From Kappaphycus alvarezii (lineage: Eukaryota; Rhodophyta; Florideophyceae; Gigartinales; Solieriaceae), in contig NADL03000691.1 in NCBI GenBank assembly GCA_002205965.3, positions 806,001 through 870,000 of the forward strand: 64,000 bases of DNA, written 5' to 3'. Position 1 is the stretch's first letter, and the number at the start of each line of letters is the position of its first letter. Of this stretch, positions 9,907 to 18,970 are shown piece by piece. Both the position numbers and the translations under genes were made by a program. The notes under the pieces are model-generated. The model had not been told where the DNA came from, did no database searches, and saw nothing but the letters and a program-made list of their open reading frames with translations.

Positions 9907-10268
9907 GGGCTGTTTGCATGAAATGGTAGGACTACTTGGGAGCCACCATACCCGAGCGGGGCGCTCAACAAGTTAAGTCAAACACAAAGCATAAAGGAAG
10001 TTGGCAGACAACTTCAAGCCAAGTCCGAGTAGTAGGAAGTTGAGAGTCAACTTTAGACCCAAGAAAACGTTTTCTTACGCTAGTCGCAGAGCGTTGGTGG
10101 TAGACCCTGCCCCTTTTATACTTGTTTGTAGCTTCCTCAACTCCCTTCTATATACACTCCCTTTTGTTCGTTCAAAAATACCACGGTAGCACTTTTGTCG
10201 CTCGCAACACCTCCTTCTCAGGGTAATTGGTTCTGAGGATCTCTTCCCCCGCCGATTTACCCCTATCA

Positions 10269-10937
10269 AGACCATCGGCCCCAGGTGCGGTTGAAGGATC
10301 CAGGCTGTGAATGGCACGGCGGACATCCGAGACCGAGAACTTTAGCGCCGGAGGCAAACCGTGAGGGGGCATGGGAGTGATTGGGATGGGGGGCGGGGGA
10401 TGAAGTGAAGCCAAGGATTGAAAGGTAGCTTCGCTGGGGGAGAGTGGGGATCGACTTGGAGAAGGGCTGCTGTGGCCCGGGAAGGGCTACCCCGGGAGAG
10501 GAAGCGACGGCATCTGCGAAGGGCCGTGTCAGGGCGGGCGAGGGTGGGAGGGGATGGAATCGGAGAGGGGTGGCGGAGATGAACAACGAGGAGGCCTCAT
10601 CGAAGAGGTCATCATAGAGGCGGCTAGAGGCCATGCGGATGCGGTCGACAAGGCTGGAGCAATTTTCCCTGCGGCGGCGGCCAAGAGCGCAGGGGCGGTT
10701 TGTGTCGGAAAACCAACTTCGGGATGGCAAGAAGTTCCAGAAGGGCTCGAGTCCTGTGCTCTGGCGATGGAGCAGATATATAACATGGTACAAGGCAGCA
10801 AAGTATAGGTCGTAAGCCGCGGCTTGGACCGGGCGAGGAATGAAGGTGAGAACAGGGAAGGGGGCGGAGAGGAGGGAGCGGAAGGTGAGGGGTGACTGGG
10901 ATGGTCCTGAAACTAGATTCACAGCTGGGAGATTCAT
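10269..10937 (-). pseudogene. Element 2 ORF2, N-terminal part up to the LTR insertion
   Basis: The frame starts at ATG 10937-10935, which overlaps the ORF1 stop. It carries the usual pre-RT region (FIPRPVQAAAYDLYFAALYH, then an L-L-x-x-P-K-x-V-F block seen as LLAIPKLVF in the next frame). The start of the RT domain follows: SVSDVRRAIHSLDPSTAPGA, ending GADGL exactly at the target duplication. At least two frame changes lie between about 10800 and 10420. The motif order continues without loss on the other side of the LTR. Confidence 0.75.
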
Positions 10938-11640
10938 GCGTTAGGATCCATGTCGGCATCGGGGGCAGGAATGTGTTCGAGGAGACCATAGGGGTTGATG
11001 TCTGCTGGTGTAGTAGGGAGCGGAGGGATGGGCGATTGGGCATTCGGGGCGCCGACTGTAATCCAGCCATCCGTTTGAGGCGGAACAGGGGCAGTCTGGG
11101 TACGGCGGCGTTTGAATCCACCTACCGCTGCTGGTGGGGGAGGCAGAGGGACTGCTCCAGGGAAACCAGGGAGGTCCGACAGTTTGGCAAGTATTTTCGT
11201 ATCGATATCCCGGAGAGCGGTGGCGAAGGATCGAGCCGGAGACCATTTGCAATTGTCGTCTTCCAAGCGAGAGATTTCAGAACGCAGACCTTGTCATACT
11301 GCAACGAGGTCATCAGCCGAGAGATCATTCTCTAGATCCATTATGCCGGAGAAGGTAAGCTTTGGCGCGTCAAAGTTGTCAGAATGCTGCGCTAAGGTGC
11401 GGTAAGAGTCGTATGCAGCGTTGACCGTAGATAAGTCGCGCTCCGCCGCACAGATATAGAAGTGGTTCGGATCTGCGGATTGGATAATGGAGCAGGAACC
11501 AGAGAATCCCCCGGCAGAGATGGCGGCGCGAAACTGGGATGGGTTGTGGATCTGGAAGGTCGACGGAACAGAAACGCGAACGAAACGCTTCTGATTACCT
11601 CCGAAAAGGCGCGGGTGGCATTGCGAACAGTGCCTGCAAA
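10934..11640 (-). pseudogene. Element 2 ORF1 (gag-like, Cys/His motif)
   Basis: On the minus strand the frame runs from about 11640 to the TGA at 10934 and contains VCRHCSQCHPRLFGGNQKR near its start. Then come FVRVSVPSTFQIHNPSQFRA, AAISAGGFSGSCSII, SADPNHFYICAAERDLSTV and a long C-terminal region with DGWITVGAPN and many prolines. One in-frame TGA (after LSADDLVAV, near 11295) breaks it. No ATG is obvious upstream of the Cys motif, so the start is uncertain. Nucleic-acid binding is expected for ORF1 proteins. The Cys cluster supports that but matches no standard finger that I can name. Confidence 0.6.
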
Positions 11641-11649
11641 CTTACGGGC

Positions 11650-12137
11650 TAATTATTGAGTCCGGTATGTGAACTCACCTCATCATCAGGAGTAAAGTTC
11701 ACATATGATGGTGAGTGGGTCTCTCCGTGCGTTAAACGTTGACGAGTCAACATTTTGACCATCAAAATCTCAAAATGTCCGCCATTGACGCGCGCCTGCC
11801 TAGCCCTCTGCAGTCTTCTGAGGTGCTGTTCGCATGATAGCACGCTGCAATCCACTGTAATGAGATGGATGAAAAACATCTGGACCAGGGACTAGAAGGG
11901 AAAGGTGACTTAGAAAGTGCAATCGCAGCTTAAAGAAACCAGAACTGGCAAGGAGCTACACAGACGATCAAAGGGCATCCTGCGAAACCTTTGTCTTTGG
12001 CATATTGACATTGCAGCGAGGGTCGTCGCTAGAGGAAAGAAAAGAGTGGCTAGCGTTGTCAGTGCGGAGTCATATGCTTCACCCAATGTATTAGCCTCGT
12101 GGATATAACCGACCACATCTTCCATGCATTAAAATAA
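11650..12137. other. No supported gene
   Basis: Short frames on both strands without motifs. GC content begins to fall here. This is the junction between the TE-dense left zone and the intermediate zone. Confidence 0.35.
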
Positions 12138-13081
12138 CTCAAAAAATTCCCATCGGATATATCTTCCAGTGCTAAGCGAAGGTGCCATGGGAAGGAAAAT
12201 TCCGTATTCCTGCTTTATGGAGAGGAGGTGGGAGTGGTTAAAGATGCTGATGTGCATGTGGAATTGGTAGTGCCCACCCGTAGTCGAGATGAGGAGGGAT
12301 TGGTAGAGTATGGTGGAGAGAGGGTAAGTGTGGGGAGGCCGGGTCGAGGTGAGGTGGGAGGGGTGGACCATGGCGAAGAAGGGATGGGAGTGGTAAAGCG
12401 TGACGGAGATGAAGTGGGGATGGTGATGCATGGTCGGGATAAATTGGGAGTGGGGAAGCCTGGTCGACAAGAGGGAGTTGAGGTGCCTGATGGAGATAGG
12501 ATGGTAGTCTGGAGGCCCGTTGGAGATAAGGTGGGAGTGAGGAACCCTGGTCCGAATGAGGACCGATTAGTGTAGCATGATGGAAAGGTAATAGGTATAG
12601 TGAGGCCGTATCGAGATGGGGCAGGAGTGGGGATGACTAGTCGGGACATGGATGGAGGTTTGGAGCATGATAAAGAGGAAACGTGGGTGGGGAGATCTGG
12701 TGCAGATGGAGTGAGAGAAGTAAAAAATGGTGAAGAGGGAGCGAGAGTGGTGGAGCATGATAGATTTCAGGTAGAGGTGGGGGTGGGGGTGCATGATCGA
12801 AAAGAGATTGGAGTGCGGAAATCTATTAGAAATAACTTGGAAATGTTGAAGTACGGTGCAAATTAGCTATAAATGATGATGCCGGTCAGGGGAATATGAT
12901 ATTCGTGAAGTCTGGGGAGGAAGATTTGATAGATGAAGAATGTAATGGGAAGAAAGTGGCAGCCTTGAGTCCAGCTGAGGCGGTGATGGAAGCGGCTATC
13001 CAGAGTACGGGCGGTAAGGGGGTGGTGAAAAATGGGAGGGAGTATTTGAAAGGAGTAAAACGCACCAGTATGGGCATGTAA
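12138..13081 (+). repeat. 30-bp tandem array with long open frames (10-residue coding period)
   Basis: The plus-strand translation has a clear 10-residue period: VKRDGDEVGM, VMHGRDKLGV, GKPGRQEGVE, and similar units. The first block (12138-12866, one TAG at 12573-12575) and the second block (12896-13081, another frame) both keep the period, about 29 units in all. The array has no ATG in frame upstream; the frame opens after a TAA at 12135-12137. The minus strand also stays open with a 10-residue Pro/Ser/Thr period, because the unit length is a multiple of three. Therefore open frames alone do not prove coding. It may be an exon of a repetitive protein or simply a degenerate minisatellite. Confidence 0.65.
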
Positions 13082-13119
13082 GTCGCGGAGGTTAACCAAC
13101 ATGAACAGATGAGGGGAAA

Positions 13120-13225
13120 GGTTTTGGAAGTTTTACTCTTGGTAAATTTATCCGATCAATCCCATGGTTTTCCAGACAACCCCAATCCACTCAAAAAGGG
13201 TATACCGACACAGTAATGGGGAAGG
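13120..13225 (+). repeat. Dispersed repeat, copy 1 (inverted relative to copy 2)
   Basis: This 106-base stretch matches the reverse complement of 25003-25107 at about 90 percent by eye. In one frame both copies encode RQPQSTQKGYTDTVMGK identically. In another frame both encode SHGFPDN...LKKGIPT. The frame in use cannot be decided by eye. Nothing outside these limits aligns clearly. Confidence 0.7.
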
Positions 13226-13392
13226 AACAGATGATGCCTGCATTTGACTCTGATTGGGCCGTTGCGAGAAGTACGAAAGCAAGTAAAGCTCGGATGAAAA
13301 ATGGTAATCACCGCAGCGCTAGTGAAGATGACCGAATTTACGTACGTCTTATTTTAGAGACACACCACTAGAACAATGTTTCAATACAGGAA

Positions 13393-13671
13393 ATGTCATT
13401 CCGCATATACGTACTCTCTGTATCTGCAGAGTCTAACTTTTTGATGAAAGCAGATATTCTTCGCTATCAAGAATATGCCGCAGTTGACTGCCCAGGTGCT
13501 AAGGATGCATGGTCACAATTCGTAGAGTCAAGAATGATGCGGGCTGTGCCAAGGTCGCTACGCTGCGATCAAACGTTTGCGCGCGAAATGAAAGAAGTGT
13601 TCTATCTTGATTCTGTAGCACAGCTCACAAGTGATGATGGTTTCAATGACAGTGCAGCAACCACTGCGTAA
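13393..13671 (+). CDS. Hypothetical protein or exon, 92 residues
   Basis: The start codon is ATG (MSFRIYVLSVSAESNFLMKA) and the frame closes at 13671. Composition looks coding rather than random, with charged and aromatic residues spread evenly (DCPGAKDAWSQFVESRMMRA). I recognise no domain. It follows the dispersed repeat at 13120-13225, whose third frame is open to about 13370, so both could belong to one larger decayed gene. Confidence 0.35.
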   Translation: MSFRIYVLSVSAESNFLMKADILRYQEYAAVDCPGAKDAWSQFVESRMMRAVPRSLRCDQTFAREMKEVFYLDSVAQLTSDDGFNDSAATTA

Positions 13672-13952
13672 TAGAGACTTAATTGCTGTCGCTATTCCAG
13701 TTCTCTATTACACAGTGGTGTAACAGAGAAACTGTATCGTCTTGAATGATTTTAGAATTTTGATTTTCCTTCAATGTTTTTATTTGACGTGGAGCCCCAC
13801 GTCATCGTTTTATTTACATAGCTATATTCTAGACAGTGCAATTCGATAGTTAAACCTCTACTTCCTAGTAAGTTCTACTGACCTAACGAAGTATGTAATT
13901 TATAGAGTAGAATTACCGTACTGTCTATGAAAAGGGGGGCTCATCTGTATTC

Positions 13953-14800
13953 TTGTGGGAATTCAGGTACACTCCATACACTCCTTGCCCCCAACATTCC
14001 GAAACCTATTACCATCGCCTCTACTGTTCCTTGACCAGCGCTCTGGTTGCCTCCCTTTCAGGTTCAGACAGCTTTCCATCACTGTTAAAAGATTGGCTTA
14101 TGAACTGCCTCTGGAATGGTTTCGGCGCGAGGCCTCATTACTATTTCGATTATTACTGCAGACAGAAGGTGAGAGTTTACTTTCCAATTGATGAATATGA
14201 GTCGGCACATTTGCCAGTGCGAGAAATGCTTAATTCCTTCCCTGTACGCTTTGCGTGGTACAGGAACCTGAAACATTTGATGCACTTACCTGTACCATTG
14301 GCACCCATTGTTTTATACTATCATCAGCAACTAGAGTCTTCTGGTAATCTACAGAGAAAAAAGGCTACAAAGGTTGTGGTATCTTGAAATTCATGCCGCC
14401 ATTATGACTGAATGGTGGGCTGAGGGCAAAAAGTTCGGCAACCTATTTATTCTCCCCGATGAAACTATTGTGTCGTTATTAGAAGCTTGTAAGAGCATGG
14501 TGCTCGGAGTTTATTTATCGGTTTTTACATCATCGATTGCATGCGGGCCGCAACTTTTGTCAAAGAACGTCTCTATCACGGCTATAGAAGTGAAATAGAG
14601 GGCACTGATTTTCTTATTATGTTATGGGAAGCAGAGTAACCTGCAAGCCCTACCGAATTGGAACATTTGGAACGGTTACCTACCAAGATCCACGTTTCAG
14701 ACGTCTAGGAAACTGCATACGGCAATCGAGGTGGGACGAGAGTGCGCGCTCGAGCCCGATGGCTCTACGTGTCACAGAGCATGATGTTAGTGAAGTATCA
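13953..14800 (+). pseudogene. Decayed gene of unknown function
   Basis: Three successive plus frames carry coding-like blocks. The first (to 14387) includes DWLMNCLWNGFGARPHYYFD and FPVRFAWYRNLKHLMHL. The second includes MTEWWAEGKKFGNLFILPDE. The third includes CMRAATFVKERLYHGYRSEI, DFLIMLWEAE, then after a TAA PTELEHLERLPTKIH and GGTRVRARARWLYVSQSMM. Coding composition persists across the joins, so I read this as one gene broken by two frameshifts and two or three stops. I recognise no family. It may be a host pseudogene or a domain from an unrecognised transposon. Confidence 0.45.
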
Positions 14801-14886
14801 TGTCTGGCTCACATAGCACTAGAAGAGGGTTGAATAAATCATGATACTCAAGTTATTTTGTTAGGGAAACTGCTGGAGAATATCAT

Positions 14887-15300
14887 ATGCAAAAAAAGGA
14901 AGCGAAGCTAAGGCTGGAGTGTGCCGAGCGTCAAATATCTCAACTTTACAGCAGGCTGCATGAACTCAAACTACCTTTGGCAGAAGCCCATTCTCATTCT
15001 CATCGAAATTTAACACTAATTCGGGATACGGTGATCCTCGAGCCCGTGATCCTTCGGTTAGAAAAGTGGCTTTTCCACAGGACAGAGCTCGATTTGAAAG
15101 GTACGTTAACGAGCTCGCATCTGAATGGAATCTTCGTATATTCAAGTTCCAGCCTCGTTCTACAGCACGTCATGGGAAATAATTACGAATTAAAAACAGC
15201 TAAAGAGCTCATGACGTGGGTTACAGATTAAACATGTACCGCAGAGGTCGTTTTTTGACTAAAAAAACATTTGAACGATGTAGATGTCAATGACCTGTCA
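14887..15300 (+). pseudogene. Decayed coding segment
   Basis: One frame gives MQKKEAKLRLECAERQISQL, a predicted helix. From about 15040 a second frame looks more protein-like (VRKVAFPQDRARFERYVNEL, ASEWNLRIFKFQPRSTARHG, then after stops YRLNMYRRGRFLTKKTFERC). It probably continues the decayed gene just upstream. Function unknown. Confidence 0.35.
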
Positions 15301-15429
15301 ACAAAGTGTTAAGAGCTCCACCTTTCAGTTGTAAATCGAAGCATTTATTGTAAGAAGCTATTTTCTCTACGTAAATTCAATGAATCAGCGCTACATTAAT
15401 ATCAAGTGAATCTAAAGGCCCTCTTCGCC

Positions 15430-15735
15430 ATGAAGTGGCTCAGTTTGGATAAACTTCGAGAGTGTCCTCACGTGAGGCTATTAAAATGCATTAGAACTTA
15501 AAGACACCTAGAGCAAGACCTAGATCTTGGTTAGATTCTCCATTAAGTGCGCCGAGTCTATCCATTGGTAGTTCCTAAGTCATTCAATCAAATTCCTGCA
15601 GATCGCCAGTGTTTGCCTTGTGGTTATTATCGAGAGGAAATTAGATACAATCTTTCCGAAGAAAATGAATTCTGTCGCTTTGTGACCGTACTAAATGCTC
15701 CAATACAAAGAGAAATGCATTTTGGTGGCCGGTAG
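15430..15735 (+). pseudogene. Decayed coding segment
   Basis: A plus frame starting MKWLSLDKLRECPHVRLLKC continues, through three stops, into YPLVVPKSFNQIPADRQCLP and CGYYREEIRYNLSEENEFCR, closing at 15735. The residue pattern is coding-like. No domain recognised. Confidence 0.35.
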
Positions 15736-15879
15736 AGAAACCTAAACTAATTGTTTTCCACGTGTTGTCATCTGGAGCCAACAAAGCTCCGTAAGACAAT
15801 AAAACTGCCCTTATAAAGTTTTTCGTAAAGTCACAAAGCACTTGCGAATTGACTGCAAGAAATTGTAAGCTCGATGATT

Positions 15880-17160
15880 GGCTACGAAGAAATGGAAGAA
15901 AATAGTAATCTTTTTCCGTTGCAATTAGTGAAACATGTGCAAAATATACAGACAAAATCTGTCAGATGTACAATCTTCGTAATAATTTTCTTCTCAGTTC
16001 TGTTTCCTTTCTTCTGCTTCCCAGATACGCTAGACAAATTGAGAGGGTGAGTGACAGCAAGAATTATTGATTTGTGAGGTCTCATAAACCTGTAATGCAG
16101 CTCTGCATTGTGTTTGTCGGCAGTGGCTGCATCCCACTGAAAGTGTTTCATTTCCGCCACAACTGCAATGTTCTGCAAACTGAGATCCTTCGAGTTCAAC
16201 CATGTAATAGTCACAAGGTCTTTTGCAATAACAAATCCATGGCTTCTTCATGGCACCATCAAGTATAACAGGCTTTCAAAAAGTACCCTTTTGCCATTAC
16301 GACGACAGGTATGAAGAAATGGTCTGACCATACTGAACGATCGATATGAACTATATGTTGCCATTTAGCTCCTCCTGGGCAGATTTTTGACATTGTACGA
16401 ACGCTGGTTCCAGCAACCATCTGATGTGTCATCCTCAGACTCCTTACTCATATTCAGAATCTACTCTTGCTGACGCTGCACACCGTCGATGCCCTTGAGA
16501 GTGATGTGGCTTCATCTGAGCCATTTTGAGTGGGCGATCACTATGAGTTTGCAATCTATATTGTTAACATTATCGGACAAACGGTTCCCGCTTGGATTAA
16601 TTGCGTCATTTTGGGTTTTTTCTTGGTCCAAGATAGTCCTTAAAGTAGAATCATCTGGAAAAAACTTTCCGAAGGCGTTGGGGTGTAAATGTAAGATAGC
16701 GTTCATGATTCTTGCAATCTGCACACCTTGCACCGGTCATTAATGAAATAGTGGTGTGTAGAATGCTTCTTTACATAAGCGTGAGATTGATTGAAGATCA
16801 TTGAGGGCAATTTCAACAACTTCATCTCCAATGATTGTACAAACTACACAACAGAGAACGTCTTCATCAAAAATCCATTTGGTATTCGGGTTGGCTTTCT
16901 ACAGTTATGTTCCAAATGCAGATATGGCTGTATTTCCACATGTTTATTCAGAAAAAGGCCGAACAAAAGTTGTACACAGCTTCATGAATCTTTTTTAAGC
17001 CCGCTTATTGTTGGCCACCAGCGTGATCCTTTGCCGGAGAAAATCTTCCTCAATTTTAATTTGGCCATTAAGGTACTCTCAACTTGCGAAGTAGATTTGA
17101 AATCGCGGAACATTTCCCCTCAATACTTCTCCAGCTAGCCATATAGAACTTTTTTCTCCT
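15880..17160 (-). pseudogene. Decayed coding segment, transposase suspected
   Basis: One minus frame stays largely open over about 415 codons with about 11 stops, fewer than expected by chance for this composition. Blocks include NPNTKWIFDEDVLCCVVCTI, ILHLHPNAFGKFFPDDSTLR and KDLVTITWLNSKDLSLQNIA, followed by ADKHNAELHYRF. The last block loosely recalls the late part of piggyBac-type transposases (V-x-x-W-x-D/N-x-K, then a Y/H-N motif), but I cannot confirm it. A Cys-rich alternative frame at 16251-16030 (WICYCKRPCDYYMVE) overlaps. Confidence 0.3.
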
Positions 17161-17220
17161 CATCTTGCCTAGAATCTCCGATTAGATGCGCATATACGCG
17201 ACAAACGTTCGCAGAGGGAA

Positions 17221-17505
17221 CTACTTGTACATCGTAGTAATGTGATCTCGATGTATTCTTATCCAAATGGATTCTTCCGGGGCCGAATCCTCCTCAGAAG
17301 TCTGCTCAAGGTTGCAGATCTCAACCTCGTTAGATTCTCCTTCGTCTTTACGAACTTGCCTGCTTGAGAAGCTGAGAACCTTGTATGTTCGATTCTTCTC
17401 CAAAATGATTTCCAGATTTGGATTACAGCTGGCCCTTACGCGCTTTGCAAGCTCAAATTGGTTATTGTAAGTGTCTCTAAATCTCAATTTGCATCGCTTA
17501 CAATT
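17221..17505 (-). CDS. Hypothetical protein or exon with a CxxC pair
   Basis: The minus frame opens after a TAA and reads NCKRCKLRFRDTYNNQFELA, then NPNLEIILEKNRTYKVLSFS and an acidic stretch (EEDSAPEESI), stopping after DHITTMYK at 17221. There is no ATG in frame, so it is an exon or fragment. It lies upstream of the decayed minus-strand segment at 15880-17160 and may belong with it. Function unknown. Confidence 0.35.
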   Translation of the reverse strand, partial: NCKRCKLRFRDTYNNQFELAKRVRASCNPNLEIILEKNRTYKVLSFSSRQVRKDEGESNEVEICNLEQTSEEDSAPEESIWIRIHRDHITTMYK

Positions 17506-18025
17506 TCGATCTTATCGGCTTTGGGGTTCTCAGTCGTTTACATTGGTGTTTCCCTCTCTCTGTTTAAGTGCTTCATCTTTCGCAATTGATGAATCACCAG
17601 TACTGAATCCTTCCAGATGTTAGAGTGACATTTAATTCGGAAAACAGGAAATCGCAGATAGGATGTCATCATTGGTAAGAAATTGAGATAGTTTTCTGTA
17701 TTCCATTCAAGCGACTGCAGTCGTTTGAGAGGCGTTATAATTCGATAACATGCTTTGGAGTTTAGAAATTTTCTTCTTCCGCCAAAACCCAAACATATTT
17801 AATAACAATGCAGTTTTAAAAAATATCAAAATCAGGAAACCAAACGCTCCAGAAGTATCTCGAGATTTCGAAGCCTTTGCATCCGGCCGATCCTTGTACA
17901 TCCAAGTTTCCATTGGCATTTTCTAGCTGCGTTACTGCTTTCTTGCGAATGCTATGGTTACTTTCGGGGAGTTTTATCAACAAATAACATATATTTAAAA
18001 TTTCAATGATGTTGAACCACGCCCT
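17506..18025. other. No supported gene
   Basis: Short frames only on both strands, AT-richer than the flanks. Confidence 0.3.
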
Positions 18026-18376
18026 GTGGGAATTTGTAGAGCTTTAGACGTTCTTCCGAGGATACTTCAAGATGTTGTCGTAAAGTGGTTCATAGATGAC
18101 GATAAGCCGAAATGGTGTACAGGTAAGATTATCGGTTGGCTAAGGAAGACAGGTAAGAAGGAGGTATTAGCGCGTGCAGACCTGAAATTTCACGTACAAT
18201 ATGGTTGTGAAGAAGAGGTGAATGATGTTGAATTTCTGCGAGGTTGCCAACTTCGCAGGGGAGAATATCTAACGCAACAAGACGAAACTCTTCGATTGAA
18301 ACGGAGGACCGCTAGTTTACAATTGCGTATAGATGAAGTAAAGGATCTTGCGGAAGTAGGAGAAAGCTACATATGA
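18026..18376 (+). CDS. Possible Tudor/PWWP-like domain protein or exon
   Basis: The plus frame encodes VVVKWFIDDDKPKWCTGKII, then FHVQYGCEEEVNDVEFLRGC, and ends GESYI with two adjacent stops (TGA TAG). A W-F-x-D-D-x-x-P-K-W-x-x-G-x-I core followed by a F-x-V-x-Y-x-D/E strand and D-V-E-F-L is the pattern of small beta-barrel readers (Tudor, PWWP, agenet). Such domains bind methylated histone or other protein tails in the nucleus. The frame begins with GTG and has no ATG, so the 5' end is an exon boundary or is missing. This is one of the few intact frames in the window; it may be host-derived. Confidence 0.45.
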   Translation: MGICRALDVLPRILQDVVVKWFIDDDKPKWCTGKIIGWLRKTGKKEVLARADLKFHVQYGCEEEVNDVEFLRGCQLRRGEYLTQQDETLRLKRRTASLQLRIDEVKDLAEVGESYI

Positions 18377-18430
18377 TAGCGATACTGACTAGTGTGATAT
18401 TTCGAGAGGGTTCTCTAAGACGCGGATGTC

Positions 18431-18884
18431 TCGCAAGAGAAGTAAGGCCCTCAAAAGACAGGGAATTGGAAGAATTCCCAAGTTGTAGGATGGCCAATCT
18501 CTTCTGACGGCAAAGTTTTCTGCTTTGGGGAGAATATTTGTTGTCAGCGAAGAGATATTACGTAACAGGAGTGCTCCTGTCATGGAGCACTGCGTGAATA
18601 AACTGAAGATGAGAGCGAAAAAGAAATTGTTCGCTACATTGCGACGTGATTTTCGAAAGCCTAGTTCATGTCGTGCCACGAGAGCTGGAGACAGGGACGT
18701 GGTTGATCAACCTTCCAAGTTGCAGGTTTTACTTCCACATTTGTTAAAGATAAGTGTCGATTGTACATTCCAGTTTTTCGAATCACTACCTGAGAATATA
18801 TTTCTGCTCTGTTCAGGAATGGAAGTGTTGTTCAACAGGTATTCTTTTACCCACTTTACCATTTCAAGAAAAATACTGTTTTAG
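18431..18884 (+). pseudogene. Basic hypothetical protein, one stop
   Basis: From ATG at about 18428 the frame reads MSRKRSKALKRQGIGRIPKL, stops once, and continues as ALGRIFVVSEEILRNRSAPV and NKLKMRAKKKLFATLRRDFR to 18884. The N-terminal half is very basic. It follows the Tudor-like ORF by about 50 bases and could be its next exon. No family recognised. Confidence 0.3.
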
Positions 18885-18970
18885 ACTCTTCCGTTTTCGA
18901 AATATATTCCAATGGACTTGACCGGCTTTGTGATCATTTGTGAATAGCATCTGTAATCGATCGGCAGGGA

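Larger units (their letters stand above)
9637..10268 (+). mobile_element. Solo LTR, R1 family copy B
   Basis: The element starts TGATATAATG and ends TTTACCCCTATCA, and it is flanked on both sides by AGACC (9632-9636 and 10269-10273). TG...CA ends with a 5-bp target duplication are the signature of integrase-mediated LTR insertion. Removing it restores the reading frame of the RT around GADGL. A TATA box TATATAAG lies at 9899-9906. The last 260 bases or so match R1 copies A, C, D and E on their own strands. The first 370 bases do not match them and contain a 22-bp minisatellite. No internal region remains, so it is a solo LTR formed by recombination. Confidence 0.9.
7437..11640 (-). mobile_element. 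Non-LTR retroelement, RLE class, element 2 (interrupted by a solo LTR)
   Basis: The element runs on the minus strand. ORF1 covers about 11640-10934, and ORF2 starts at 10937 and ends at 7584. A 3' untranslated segment follows to about 7437. The untranslated end is duplicated at 24175-23950, which supports the 3' boundary. A 632-bp solo LTR (9637-10268) sits in the RT domain with an AGACC duplication. Apart from that insertion the element is less decayed than element 1. Confidence 0.8.

Noticed and set aside
11600-11640. Splice-donor-like GTAAGT next to the ORF1 Cys motif
   Set aside because: Retroelement ORF1 is not expected to be spliced there and no branch point or acceptor pairs with it.
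12129-12649. Mucin-like Ser/Thr/Pro-repeat protein on the minus strand
   Set aside because: The open frame follows from the 30-bp period on either strand; no start codon or promoter supports it.
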